A stretch of DNA of 64,000 bases from Muribaculum intestinale (GCF_002201515.1 NZ_CP021421.1:3162001-3226000), one strand, 5' to 3'; shown: positions 18,857 through 28,202, counted from the first letter of the stretch. The notes: generated from the letters alone by a model not told the origin. Made by a program: numbers and translations.

Positions 18857-19435
18857 TTATGAATTAAGAAGCGCGAATAACTTATGAAGGTTGGAATATG
18901 ATTCTCCGTCTTCTCCGATACCAATGGCATTAGAGATGGCTGTTGAAAGTTTGTTGTCGGCCAATAGTGTGGCTACCCAATTGTCGCGGGACAGGAATGA
19001 CTGCTGTTTGCTGAAATTAGGCATGAATCTGTGGAGCAGGGCAATCACATCATCAGATGAAGCGAAATAGCGGTTGGTATTGAGATAGTGGAGAAGAAAC
19101 CAGAACTCAATCGACGGCATACTCTCACAGATGATTACAGACGGATTACCGGCATAACGCCGACGCATGGCATCGAATTTGACCTTGTCCGCCGGATGTA
19201 TGCGGGTTACATCCACATCGAATACACATACGGCAATCCCTTCATCAGCGAGTACCCGTTCCACCTGCCGTTGAATGTCATCAATGTTCTGCTCGGCAAA
19301 GTTGCGGGGCTTGCAGACGTAGTTATAACCGTTGAGGAGTTTCAGGTGTGTGAAGTAGTAGCGCTCGGTAGCACCCTCGCCGATGATTGTAATCGCCGGA
19401 TTTCTGAGTTTACGCTCTTTGATTCTTCTTGCCAT
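18857..19435 (-). CDS. rloB: RloB-like (AbiL-type) defence protein
   Basis: A 192-residue protein of the RloB family. The N-terminus NPAITIIGEGATERYYFTHLK carries the TOPRIM-like acidic motif GEGxTE. The central VFDVDV supplies the second acidic cluster, followed by SMPSIEFWFLLHYL. RloB pairs with the RloA ATPase in restriction-linked RloAB islands, and the lactococcal pair AbiLi/AbiLii causes abortive phage resistance. The ATG at 19435 lies 2 bp after the rloA stop codon, so they are one operon. A nuclease activity for the TOPRIM-like domain is inferred from fold, not shown. PARIS-like AriB is a more distant alternative. Confidence 0.78.
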   Translation of the reverse strand: MARRIKERKLRNPAITIIGEGATERYYFTHLKLLNGYNYVCKPRNFAEQNIDDIQRQVERVLADEGIAVCVFDVDVTRIHPADKVKFDAMRRRYAGNPSVIICESMPSIEFWFLLHYLNTNRYFASSDDVIALLHRFMPNFSKQQSFLSRDNWVATLLADNKLSTAISNAIGIGEDGESYSNLHKLFALLNS

Positions 19436-19437
19436 GA

Positions 19438-20619
19438 TTACAATACGTTGGGAAGTGCGCCGAAACGACCGTTCATATAAGCGCGGTGAATAGATGAGAG
19501 TTTGTTGAGGCCATTGAAATCAACCAGCGAGAACAACTGCGAGTTGCCGTCCTTCCCTTTCTCGGTAAACCATACGGAGTCCTTGCCGAAAATGTCGTCG
19601 ATGTCTTTAAGAATCGGGTCGTAATGTGTAGAGACAAGAAGCTGAGACTGGTTATCCGGTGTATTGACAAATTTCGAGAGGATATACTCCATCAGGTTGG
19701 GGTGCATCGAGGCTTCAATCTCGTCAATGCAAAGGAACGCCTGACGGTTGAGCTGTTCGTAGATCAGAGACTCCAGCTCAACCATTCGCTTTGTGCCCGT
19801 GCTCTGGCAAGCCTCAGGGAGAATATAATCATGCGAACCGTCGGCATTCTCAACCTTATGTCCGAACAGAGCCGCCATCTTCTGAATCCTGATATCCGAG
19901 ATATTGAAGTCGGCCTCCTTTGCGAATTGCAAAAGATACTCGCGGAAATCCTCACTGTCCGCTATGTGCTTTTTCGCATCATTTGAAAGAGAGGAAAGCG
20001 AACCGCTTTGCAACGGAAGAATACGGCTGTCAATCCACCGGCGCATATTGTCAAGATATGCGACCGAGACATTCACCTTCTTCATGGTAGCCAGCAGCGA
20101 CATATTGCGGAGACAGTTCATCGTCATGACGTCCACCTCCGCCTGAGAAAGTCTGACGACAGCCGGATTGAAATTCAACCTGGATATACCACCGACATCC
20201 TCGCGACAGAACACCTTTGTCGGGCGGTTGGTGAGATAGACGAAGAGCGACTCATGGCAGACCTTTTCAGGATTTACCTTGAGTTTGTACCAATAGCGCA
20301 GACCTTCAGCATAGAATTTAAGTTCAAATTCCGTGTCGAAAGACAGCGCATCGTCGCGTAACAGGAATGGCTGCACATCCGTACCGTCATCGTTGGTGGA
20401 TGGAAGTGTGTTCCAGAAACCGCGCAGGAACTCAATCGCTTCAAGCAGATTTGATTTGCCGCTGGCGTTTGCGCCGAGCACCACTGCAAAGCGCAACAGC
20501 TTCACGCCGTCAGGCATCGTGACCACACTGTTGTAACGGTCGTCTGTCGACGGCTCAAAACTCAATTCCACTTCATCGCGAAACGACTTGAAATTACGTA
20601 TTTTCAGCTCTTGTATCAT
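19438..20619 (-). CDS. rloA: RloA-like AAA ATPase (AbiL-type defence)
   Basis: A 393-residue SMC/ABC-like ATPase (AAA_15/AAA_21 type). It begins MIQELKIRNFKSFRDEVELSFEP. Walker A is VVLGANASGKSNLLEAI (near residue 50). Late in the protein come the Walker B region QAFLCIDEIEASMHPNLMEYIL and the H-loop LLVSTHYDPIL. The family acts as a sensor ATPase partnered with a TOPRIM effector (RloB, downstream). It is the cargo of element 1 and has a strong promoter of its own (20641-20671). It shows no sign of decay although the element around it is broken, which suggests selection for function. Confidence 0.82.
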   Translation of the reverse strand: MIQELKIRNFKSFRDEVELSFEPSTDDRYNSVVTMPDGVKLLRFAVVLGANASGKSNLLEAIEFLRGFWNTLPSTNDDGTDVQPFLLRDDALSFDTEFELKFYAEGLRYWYKLKVNPEKVCHESLFVYLTNRPTKVFCREDVGGISRLNFNPAVVRLSQAEVDVMTMNCLRNMSLLATMKKVNVSVAYLDNMRRWIDSRILPLQSGSLSSLSNDAKKHIADSEDFREYLLQFAKEADFNISDIRIQKMAALFGHKVENADGSHDYILPEACQSTGTKRMVELESLIYEQLNRQAFLCIDEIEASMHPNLMEYILSKFVNTPDNQSQLLVSTHYDPILKDIDDIFGKDSVWFTEKGKDGNSQLFSLVDFNGLNKLSSIHRAYMNGRFGALPNVL

Positions 20620-20640
20620 ATCCGATGCGTTTTAATGGCG

Positions 20641-20671
20641 CAAATATAGCGAAAATCCGTCGCATCACAAA
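20641..20671 (-). promoter_or_regulatory. Promoter of the rloA-rloB operon
   Basis: A textbook Bacteroidales promoter on the minus strand: TTTG (20668-20671), 19 bp spacer, TATATTTG (20641-20648). Transcription would start about 15 bp upstream of the rloA ATG. Confidence 0.75.
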
Positions 20672-21010
20672 ATCAAAATCGAATTTTTAGCGGTTTTAAT
20701 TCTTGTTTTAGGGCATTTTTCTCCAAATCTAAAATCAAATTACGCCATATAAGACCGCTTAATTAAAATAATCGAATCAAAAATCACGATTTTTAACATC
20801 GAAAATGGTGTCCGAACCAATAAAAACTGCTATCTTTGCGGTGTGAAAGAGGACACTCAATCACCTTCCGGGACAGAGGTTCCGGTCGCATTCACATGGC
20901 AAATCATGGAAAACCGATGAATTCATGCCGTGTGCAATTCGTGGTCAGGAATATGGACACGAAAGATAAAACGCTACAAATCAACTCAGTTGAGTGTAAA
21001 ATATCCGACA

Positions 21011-21023
21011 CCAACCGGATCAC
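21011..21023 (+). repeat. att core of tRNA-Arg type (copy 2)
   Basis: Exact copy of the 13-bp tRNA-Arg 3' segment (CCAACCGGATCAC). The preceding bases do not form a tRNA. It marks the junction between elements 1 and 2. The 20672-21010 stretch before it holds the rloA promoter and no recognisable gene. Confidence 0.7.
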
Positions 21024-21046
21024 GAAAGGGTTCGGAAGAACACCGC

Positions 21047-21087
21047 AAAGCACTGAAATCAGTTGATTTTCAGTGCTTTTTCTTTTT
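21047..21087 (+). terminator. Terminator next to att copy 2
   Basis: A 12-bp stem AAAGCACTGAAA/TTTCAGTGCTTT followed by TTCTTTTT. Same location relative to att as the tRNA-Arg terminator at 14312, with a different stem sequence. Confidence 0.75.
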
Positions 21088-21125
21088 GGTGAAATTGCAG
21101 GATAACGCAGAATATTACCTACAGG

Positions 21126-21428
21126 CGTGTACAAAACGTGTACATCGTGTTTCGTGTACAAAAATGTACACGGTTACACGGAAAGGCCCGCAACAGGCTG
21201 ATGACTGTGCATTTGCAGAAATTCAACTTTGAAAATGTGGGGTTCTGCGGGCGGGAACGCGACCCTCGACCCACAATTCGGGTGCGATATGGTGAATTTT
21301 AACTTTATTTAAGATTTGACCTTATCCGATGATTTTCTCAGTCGTCCCTGCTGTGGTCTTCCCCATTCTGCCGTGTGAAATTCGTGTACAATGTTAAATT
21401 TCGCCGAAAAATCGGCCGGATGTACACG
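21126..21428. repeat. Arm-type repeats CGTGTACA of element 2
   Basis: Six exact copies of CGTGTACA or its complement, at 21126, 21137, 21153, 21165 (inverted), 21383 and 21421 (inverted), between att copy 2 and the integrase remnant. The arrangement parallels the GTGGGCA array of element 1. Confidence 0.68.
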
Positions 21429-21522
21429 GTTACGCCACCGCCGGAGTATCATGTTCCGAAGCGCATTTGGAATCCGGGTTAAAAATGAGTATCTTTAAGT
21501 AACCATTAAACCCGTAAGTAAC

Positions 21523-22285
21523 ATGACAAACAACCCTTATTTCACCCTGACCTTCTTCACAAGGAAGCCAAGGTCGGAAGGCTACACCGACCACAAGGTG
21601 TATGTCAGAATTTCAGTGGCAGGTCAGCAGACTGACCTCGCCATAGGCCGCTCGGTCAATCCTGAGAACTGGGACCAGAAACGCAAGATCTCGAAAGGTC
21701 GCTCCCGGCGCGATCTGGAGCTGAACAAGTACCTTGATGAGATACGGGCCAGATTCTGCGAGATTCATACTAATCTCGTGCGTGAGAAGAAACTCGTAAA
21801 CCCTATTGTCATGCGCGACCTGTTTCTCGGCAAAGTTGAGAAGCCTAAGATGCTATGTGAGATTTTCACTGAATCCAACGCAAAGAGAAAAGAGGAAATG
21901 GAGCGTGGCGATATGGTCAATGCCACCTATCTTCGTTGGGAGCGGTGTGTGACCTATCTCGGCGAGTTCCTGCGTCTGACTATGAATGTCGATGATATTC
22001 CGGTAAGGGATGTCACGGCAGGAATAATAGATGATTTCGAGCATTTCCTGCGTGTCAGCAAGAACTGCGCCAACAACACGGCTGTGAAGTATCTCCGCTA
22101 TCTCAAGACGCGCATAAGTGGATAACTGAAGACCCGTTCATCGGCAGAAAGTTCCACCGCACTCAGGCTAAACGCCAATTTTTGACTGAGGCTGAGATTA
22201 TGGAGATTCTCAAACTCGACTTCTCCATGATGCCGCGCCTGGAACTTGTCAGGGACACATTCGTGTTCTGCTGCTTCACATTTGT
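21523..22285 (+). pseudogene. Element 2 integrase, frameshifted and truncated
   Basis: Homologue of the element 1 integrase (opening NPYFTLTFFTRKPRSEGYTD, then VEKPKMLCEIFTESN and the SAM-like domain). The frame breaks near 22112: the expected linker between RYLK and HKWITEDPFIG is partly deleted, leaving a premature stop after 200 residues. Homology resumes in another frame from about 22115 (HKWITEDPFIGRKFH...) and stops abruptly at FVFCCFT near 22283, before the catalytic HxxR and Tyr. The gene is non-functional. Element 2 is therefore probably older and fixed. The region 22286-22484 that follows is AT-rich and holds nothing recognisable. Confidence 0.85.
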
Positions 22286-22484
22286 TGCACTAACTAATGT
22301 GTAGTTGATTATCAATAAATTATAAGCTAATAATAGAGATATAGGTAATGGCTTAGAAACCACCTGTCTTCATCATTTTGCATGATTCTCAATCATTTCA
22401 AATAGCTCAATGCGAAGATAATATTATTTTGAGAATTAACCAAATTCTGATAATCAAAATCATACAAATTCAGCGAATTACCGG

Positions 22485-23355
22485 CTATGGTTGCTGAAAT
22501 TTATACTTCAATCCATATTCTTCCAGTTTGTTGTACAGCGTCGTACGTCCTATCCCGAGCAGTTCGGCGGCAACCTTGCGGTTCCCGTTCGCCTGCTTCA
22601 ACGCGCGTAAGACACGCTCCTTGTCTTCCGCATCGCTGCGCAGGGCGAAGCTGACAGGTGAAGTCGCCCTCGTCACGGCAAGTTCCAGATGCTCTTTCGT
22701 GACAAGACCCGTCTGCGCCTGCAACACCGCACCCATGATTTTCTGCCGAAGCTCGCGGACATTGCCCGGCCACGCATGGGTCAGCAATGTCTTGCGGGCT
22801 TCTCCGTCAAAGCCGGTGACATCGCATTCCAGTTCCCGGTTCGCAATTTCACGGAAGAACTCAGCCAGCGGCATGACGTCCTCCTGACAGTCGCGCAACG
22901 GCGGGACGGTTATCTCGAAGTCATGCAGACGGTACAACAAGTCCTGCCGGAAACGCTTTTCATTGACCGCCTTCTCCAAATCCTCGTTGGTGGCGGCGAT
23001 GATGCGGACATTGAAACTTCTATCCGCCTTATCACCAATGGGACGGTATCTCCGTTCCTGTATGGCGCGGAGTAGCATCTGTTGTGTTTCCGGTGCGAGG
23101 TTGCCCACCTCGTCCAAGAACAACGTGCCGCCTTCCGCCTCATGGAAATAACCTTTCTTGGCATTGTCCGCACCAGTGAATGCCCCTCTGACGTGTCCGA
23201 AGAAAGCCGACGGCGCAAGTTCTTTGGTAAGCGAACCGCAGTCCACAGCCACAAACGGTTTTCCTGCCCGCTTGCCCTTATCGTGCAGCAGGTGGGCGAT
23301 ATGCTCCTTGCCCGTACCGTTCTCTCCGAAGATCAGCACGCTCATGTCAGTGGGG
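22485..23355 (-). pseudogene. Sigma-54-dependent (NtrC-type) regulator, N-terminus removed by IS21
   Basis: Central AAA+ domain and C-terminal Fis-type HTH of a bacterial enhancer-binding protein. Walker A-like GENGTGKEHIA, the sigma-54 contact loop GAFTGAD, Walker B GGTLFLDEVGNL, R-finger region RRYRPIGDKADRSFNVRIIAATNEDLE, and C-terminal NRKVAAELLGIGRTTLYNKLEEYGL are all present. The frame runs into IS21 copy 2 at 23355/23356, so the N-terminal receiver domain and linker (about 140-150 residues expected) are missing and no receiver fragment lies beyond the IS. It could be a remnant of an RteB-like regulator of CTnDOT-type elements (inference). A start inside the IS (ATG formed at 23358-23360) could still produce a receiver-less protein. 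Confidence 0.8.
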
Positions 23356-23470
23356 TGCATCTAACATTTGAAAAGGGACCCAGGTAGAGCAATTGAAAAG
23401 GGACCCACCCCATGGGTAAGTTCAACCGGATATCGTTGATTAGAAAGAACGACATCAACGATTCCACAAA

Positions 23471-25072
23471 ATGCTACACATGGAGGAAAAAACATCCATT
23501 ATTCTGTCTCATCGCCGCGAGGGGATGAGCATCCGCGAGATAGCGCGCCGCAACGGCATGAGCCGCAAGACCGTGCGCAAGTATCTGCGCGAGTTCGAGA
23601 GAGAGGCCGGCCCGTCACCGACAGAGCGGGAGGTTGACGATTATCTGCTGACCAGGCCGAAGTATGACAGCAGCGGACGCGTCAGGCGTGTTGTGACCGA
23701 TGATGTCCGCCGTCGCATCGATGGTTTTATCGCCCGCAACCGGGAGAACGTCGCTGCCGGATTGCACAAGCAGCAGATGCGCAAGCTCGATATGTGGCGA
23801 CGTCTTCAGGACGATGGCGTGCGTATCGCCTATTCCACAGTATGTCAGTATGTCCGTGCGCTGGAGGCAGCGCCGAAGTCGCAAGAAAAGCCTGCAAAGG
23901 CATATATCCGTCAGGACTATGAGCCTGGATTCCGTTGCGAGTTCGACTGGGGCGTGCTTACCCTGTGGATCGGTGGAGTCAGGACTCGCCTTCACATGGC
24001 GGTATTCACCCTCGACCACAGCAATATGCGCAAGGCATATCTGTTTTCGCGCGAAGATACCCTGGCTCTTATGGAAGCCCACCGCAACTGCTTCCGGGAG
24101 TTGGGGGGCACCCCGCGCGTGATGGCCTATGACAACATGCGTACCGCCGTAAAGAAGTTCCTCGGGCGCGACCGCGAGCACACGGATGCGCTGCTGCGCA
24201 TGGAGGTACACTACTGTTTCACACCCCATTTCTGCAACCCTCGCTCGGGATGGGAAAAAGGCAAGGTGGAACGTTCGGTGGAATATATCCGGCGTCGTGC
24301 ATTCTCGTTCGAGGTCCGGTTTGACTCCCTGGATGCCGCGCAGACGCATCTGGCGGCAGTCTGCGACAGGCTCAACACAGAGGCGTCCAACATGTCGGCG
24401 GAAGAAAAACGCCTGCGCATACAGGCCGATCTGGCGGCGCTACGTCCGTTGGACCACGGTGACATCGGCTGCTTCGAGCAGCGGCTGTACCGCGTCGGAA
24501 AGTATTCAACGATAACCGTTGACGGAGTGCACTACTCTGTGCCCGACCGTCTGGTGGGCTCGCAGGTGGCGGTAAAGCTGTATTCCGAGCGCATCGTGGT
24601 GCTTTACGGACGCGACAAGGTGGCCAATCATGCCCGAAGCCGACGCTCCGGCGACTGGGTCATCGACCTGATGCATTATCTGGGTACATTCCTGCGCAAA
24701 CCGGCCGCTCTGGGGCGGTCTGTGGCTCTGCAACAGGTACATCCGTCGGTGGCGGCGCTTTACCGCGAACACTTCCGCGAGTCTCCGCGAAGCTTCATAG
24801 AACTGCTTGTGTTCACCCGCGACAACAATCTGGCATACACTGACATCGTCCGTGCCGCCACAAGTCTTTCGTCCCGCGGGCTCCAGCGCCTCTCATCTGA
24901 ACAGATACAGGCTCAGATGATCTCGGCGGAAGGACATATGCAGTCAACCGCCGATATCGCGGCAACGAACGTTCCCGACCCGCAACAGGCTGAAATAGAA
25001 AGTTCGGCAAGCCATACCCTTGACATGCTTTCATCATTTATGGAATATACCCGCGCATCGCAGGCAGACTGA
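23471..25072 (+). CDS. istA: IS21 transposase IstA (copy 2)
   Basis: 533 residues with the same DDE triad (Asp159, Asp221, Glu267) and HTH as copy 1. Only a few substitutions separate the two proteins, near residues 43-46 (EREAG). The open frame is complete. Such close identity between two copies 7.4 kb apart points to recent transposition or gene conversion. Transcription direction is the same as copy 1, so recombination between them would excise the RloAB segment as a circle. Confidence 0.96.
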   Translation: MLHMEEKTSIILSHRREGMSIREIARRNGMSRKTVRKYLREFEREAGPSPTEREVDDYLLTRPKYDSSGRVRRVVTDDVRRRIDGFIARNRENVAAGLHKQQMRKLDMWRRLQDDGVRIAYSTVCQYVRALEAAPKSQEKPAKAYIRQDYEPGFRCEFDWGVLTLWIGGVRTRLHMAVFTLDHSNMRKAYLFSREDTLALMEAHRNCFRELGGTPRVMAYDNMRTAVKKFLGRDREHTDALLRMEVHYCFTPHFCNPRSGWEKGKVERSVEYIRRRAFSFEVRFDSLDAAQTHLAAVCDRLNTEASNMSAEEKRLRIQADLAALRPLDHGDIGCFEQRLYRVGKYSTITVDGVHYSVPDRLVGSQVAVKLYSERIVVLYGRDKVANHARSRRSGDWVIDLMHYLGTFLRKPAALGRSVALQQVHPSVAALYREHFRESPRSFIELLVFTRDNNLAYTDIVRAATSLSSRGLQRLSSEQIQAQMISAEGHMQSTADIAATNVPDPQQAEIESSASHTLDMLSSFMEYTRASQAD

Positions 25073-25103
25073 ATACCCCCCCAAAAAACAACCAATACAC
25101 TGA

Positions 25104-25892
25104 ATGACAATGACAGACATACATGAAACAGACCGTGACGGACTTCGGGAGCTCATTCGCTCATGCGCTTTCGACCTTAAACTCCCGCTTGTGCGGCGCG
25201 ACATCGACCTGCTTATACAGCAGAGCGCCGACGAACAATGGAACCTATGGCGGTTTACAGCCGAACTGCTCCGGCGCGAAAAAGAGAACCGCTCTGAAAA
25301 CCAGCGCCGTCACCGCATCAAAAACGCAGGGTTCCCGCAACTTCGCTATCTTAACGAAATCGACACCGACGCTCTGCCCGCCGATGCCCGGAAAGCGCTC
25401 CCGACACTCGAGACACTCGACTTCATCAAAAACGGACGCAACCTCATTCTATACGGCAATCCCGGAACAGGCAAGACTCATCTGGCGACAGCTCTCGGTA
25501 TCGCCGCATGTAATGCCGGACACTCGGTGCTGTTCACATCCGTGCCAAGACTGCTCACGCAGATACGCGAGTGCCGCAACGCTTTGACACTCCGGTCGCT
25601 GGAAAACAAGTTCGAGAGATACGACATGGTCATCTGTGATGAGTTCGGATACGTCTCCTGCGACAAGGCCGGCGCAGAGATGCTCTTTAACCATCTCTCC
25701 CTCCGCACCGACAAGAAGACGACCGTCGTCACAACCAATCTCGCCTTCAACCGCTGGAACGAGATTATTGACGACAAAGTACTGGTCACCGCAATGGTAG
25801 ACCGCCTGACCCACAAGGCTATACTGCTTAACATGACAGGCAAATCATACCGCATGAAAGAAACTCAGGAAATGATGACTCAACAAATATAA
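25104..25892 (+). CDS. istB: IS21 helper ATPase IstB (copy 2)
   Basis: 262 residues, Walker A GNPGTGKTHLATAL and Walker B VICDEFGYV. It differs from copy 1 at a handful of bases, mostly synonymous, clustered in the last third (25580-25890), with VTAMVD here for VAAMVD in copy 1 and a final Ile instead of Leu. The clustering of differences at the 3' end suggests a partial gene-conversion tract between the copies. Confidence 0.96.
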   Translation: MTMTDIHETDRDGLRELIRSCAFDLKLPLVRRDIDLLIQQSADEQWNLWRFTAELLRREKENRSENQRRHRIKNAGFPQLRYLNEIDTDALPADARKALPTLETLDFIKNGRNLILYGNPGTGKTHLATALGIAACNAGHSVLFTSVPRLLTQIRECRNALTLRSLENKFERYDMVICDEFGYVSCDKAGAEMLFNHLSLRTDKKTTVVTTNLAFNRWNEIIDDKVLVTAMVDRLTHKAILLNMTGKSYRMKETQEMMTQQI

Positions 25893-25966
25893 TTATCTTT
25901 GCATCCCCATCCCGGGTGGTCCCCTTTTCAAATGCTATCCGGGTCCCTTTTCAAATGTTAGATACA

Positions 25967-26461
25967 TGCGTAGATTGGTGCCTCACCTGTTCTGGTGGAG
26001 CGAGCCGACCTCATCATGAAGGACAGCGTGTAATAATTTGGCTGATACATAAGAGTCAATTTTAATTTGACACAAAATTAATTATCACGTGTCATGCTCT
26101 TATGGCGCAGAAAATTGAATATCAGAGAAATATCACCATTGCAGGTGTAAGAATCGGGAACAGAGTTCTGAAAATCGCCTCAAATCTACTCCTATATTTG
26201 CTTCCGCTCTTCTGAGACTCTCGAATCTCAACATTATTTAACTGTTGGTATCCAGTGACTTTAACATCAAGAATGGGGTCATGATTTTATCGAGTAAAAA
26301 CGATGAAATCGAGCCATTAAATCAAGTCGTATTTCTGCTATCGCTGTATTATCAGTGAGTTACAGCGGTTCTGGTGAACAAAACTGACTTGATTTTGACT
26401 GTTCCCGAATTATACTCCGCAGACTTCAATATTTTGCCGATTTTCGATGGAAAAGTGCAAA
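25967..26461. other. Non-coding scar between IS21 copy 2 and the tRNA-Met island
   Basis: About 500 bp without a credible gene. The first 60 bases contain the tail of an ORF (..VERADLIMKDSV stop at about 26031), probably from a truncated gene. Next comes a nested inverted repeat: CATAAGAG/CTCTTATG enclosing GACAC/GTGTC around an AT-rich core (about 26046-26105). The rest shows no recognised feature. Confidence 0.45.
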
Positions 26462-26498
26462 AGAAAAATCGCTGAAATATCTGATTTTCAGCGATTTT
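26462..26498 (-). terminator. Terminator beside the oldest tRNA-Met att
   Basis: Minus-strand hairpin with 13-bp arms (AAAATCGCTGAAA / TTTCAGCGATTTT) followed by TTCTTTT. In the original chromosome this would be the tRNA-Met terminator, now displaced 36 kb from the gene. Confidence 0.75.
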
Positions 26499-26520
26499 CT
26501 TAATTTTGTAATTTTTACTT

Positions 26521-26534
26521 GTGGTCCCACTTGG
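26521..26534. repeat. att of tRNA-Met type, partial copy (left end of element A)
   Basis: Fourteen bases GTGGTCCCACTTGG identical to the tRNA-Met 3' end, after which similarity stops. This limits the crossover of element A to the acceptor/T-stem segment. Confidence 0.7.
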
Positions 26535-26686
26535 AGCTGTAAATCTGAATTTCGTTGAATCTGCTTGAATGTCAGCTCTCATTAGCCTCGTTGTCGTACC
26601 CATTGATAGCCAGAGCGTTGCAAATATGTAATGAGGCTTATTGTTGCATCTTGCATGTCAACGCAGTGCAAGCAGGAGCAAAGGAT

Positions 26687-26724
26687 GTGGACAAAACGTG
26701 GACAGAAATTTTGGTGCGTGGACA
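26687..26724 (+). repeat. Arm-type repeats GTGGACA, left end of element A
   Basis: Three direct copies at 26687, 26698 and 26718, preceded twice by C and mostly followed by A or AA. The same word recurs at the right end of the element. Confidence 0.7.
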
Positions 26725-26766
26725 AATTTTAGTAAATTTGTACCTGTAATCAAAACCTCTCTCAAT

Positions 26767-28116
26767 ATGGCTACTATAACAAGGTCTCTTTCCTCTAAGG
26801 TAAACGGCAATGGCGAGTCCGAAATCATGCTCCGGCTATCGGTGTCGCGTGATTTACGCCTCAGGCTCAAAAGCGGCATATTCGTTGATCCGTCTCGATT
26901 TCGTGACGGGAAATTTATAATGCCGCGAGCCGACCGCAAGACGCTTGCAAATTTACAAACAATCAGCGATAATCTTGTCTCACTTGAGAGCAGATTGGTA
27001 TCTCTATGCGTAAATACTCCCCAGAATCTTCTTTCAAAGGAATTCTTTGAGGATGCGATAATGCGCCACAATCATCCGGAACTGTTTGAGACGGCACCGG
27101 TAAGCATGAGTTTCTTCGATACCTTCAACGAATATCTTGTGACAACACAAGACGGCACCAAACTGTCGAGCCATTACCGCGTATTGGCGAGATTGCTGGA
27201 GAGATATGAGAAATACAAACGGAAATCGACGCGACAGAATTTCGCTCTCAAACTTGAAGAGTTTACGGGTGAAGTGGTGGATGCTTTCAAACAGTTCGTA
27301 ATTGACGAACCGAAGATATACGAAAGATTCCCTTCCATATATAAGGATGTGTCTGAGGTTGTAAAGACCAAACGCAAGCCCCGCAAACCTGAGCAGCGGG
27401 GTCATAACGCAGTCATCGCAATCATGAAAAGACTGAGGGCGTTCTTCAACTGGTGTGTCAAGCGTGGTTACATTACCCGCACTCCCTTTGCCTCCTGCAC
27501 AAGCATAGGTGCTGAAAAATATGGCACTCCATATTATATAAGCATCGAAGAACGAGATACAATCGCCGACCATGATTTCTCGGATAAACCGGCATTAGCA
27601 GTTCAACGCGACATCTTCATCTTTCAGTGTCTCATAGGATGTAGAGTCTCCGACTTGATAGAGATGACTCCGGAAAGCATTATCGACGGAGCCGTCGAAT
27701 ATATGCCGAACAAGACGAAAGGAGAACGGCCAGAGGTTGTTCGCGTTCCGTTGAACAAACGGGCAATGGCTTTGGTGGAGAAATACGAAGGTGTCGACAA
27801 GAAAGGTCGATTGTTCCCCTTTATCAGTACGCAAAAGTACAACGATGCAATCAAAAGCATTTTTACGGCCTGTGGAATAACGCGAATCGTTACCGTTCTC
27901 AACCCAAAAACCGGAGAAGAGGAACGTCGCCCAATAAATGAGATAGCCAGCAGCCACATGGCTCGCCGCACCTTTGTCGGCAATCTTTATAAGAAGGTAA
28001 AAGACCCCAGTCTTGTCGGTGTTTTGTCCGGACATAAGGAGGGTAGCAAAGCATTCGCCCGCTACCGTGAGATTGACGAGGACATCAAAAAGGAACTTGT
28101 CGGGCTGCTGGATTGA
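26767..28116 (+). CDS. Tyrosine recombinase (integrase) of element A
   Basis: Site-specific recombinase for integration and excision at tRNA-Met, 449 residues from the ATG at 26767 (an upstream extension to 26641 runs through the arm sites and is rejected). N-terminal arm-binding domain about 1-95, core-binding domain about 110-260, catalytic domain to the end. Box I Arg is present (LIGCRVSDLIEM). Box II is SSHMARRTFVG (H..R). The third His is in VLSGHKEGSKAF and the Tyr nucleophile in ARYREID. It differs in family from the integrases of B and C although it uses the same tRNA. All catalytic residues are intact, so it is potentially active. Confidence 0.92.
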   Translation: MATITRSLSSKVNGNGESEIMLRLSVSRDLRLRLKSGIFVDPSRFRDGKFIMPRADRKTLANLQTISDNLVSLESRLVSLCVNTPQNLLSKEFFEDAIMRHNHPELFETAPVSMSFFDTFNEYLVTTQDGTKLSSHYRVLARLLERYEKYKRKSTRQNFALKLEEFTGEVVDAFKQFVIDEPKIYERFPSIYKDVSEVVKTKRKPRKPEQRGHNAVIAIMKRLRAFFNWCVKRGYITRTPFASCTSIGAEKYGTPYYISIEERDTIADHDFSDKPALAVQRDIFIFQCLIGCRVSDLIEMTPESIIDGAVEYMPNKTKGERPEVVRVPLNKRAMALVEKYEGVDKKGRLFPFISTQKYNDAIKSIFTACGITRIVTVLNPKTGEEERRPINEIASSHMARRTFVGNLYKKVKDPSLVGVLSGHKEGSKAFARYREIDEDIKKELVGLLD

Positions 28117-28202
28117 CAATAGCCGGTAATAGGATTAATTATGCTCTCAGTATCAGAATATTTTTGTAATTTTGTAATAGGATAATTTCAAGAATGTAAA
28201 GC

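Larger units (their letters stand above)
14274..21023. mobile_element. Element 1: decayed integrative element at tRNA-Arg
   Basis: Bounded by a 13-bp direct repeat of the tRNA-Arg 3' end (14274-14286 and 21011-21023). The next roughly 30 bases after the repeat are also similar at both sites. It contains seven GTGGGCA arm-type repeats, an integrase interrupted by IS21 copy 1, a protein remnant and an RloB/RloA defence pair. No mobilization or replication genes remain, so it is probably immobile. A right-end arm array is not recognisable except for degenerate TGGCAAATC-like words near 20898. Confidence 0.7.
23356..25966 (+). mobile_element. IS21-family insertion sequence, copy 2
   Basis: 2611 bp, same ends and gene order as copy 1 and almost identical in sequence. 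Direct orientation relative to copy 1. The left flank is the sigma-54 regulator, the right flank an unrelated short ORF tail. No target-site duplication is visible (CAGTGGG versus TGCGTAG), implying deletion next to the element or recombination between copies. Confidence 0.92.

Noticed and set aside
14391..21428. Short repeats near the integrases considered as CRISPR
   Set aside because: Words are only 7-8 bp, in both orientations, irregularly spaced, and confined to att-int gaps. No cas genes are present.
15955..25966. The two IS21 copies as ends of a composite transposon carrying RloAB
   Set aside because: No target duplication flanks the pair, and the interval contains att copy 2 and element junctions, so it is not one transposed unit.
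26658..28119. Minus-strand frames opposite the element A integrase
   Set aside because: Antisense shadows of a gene with complete catalytic motifs.
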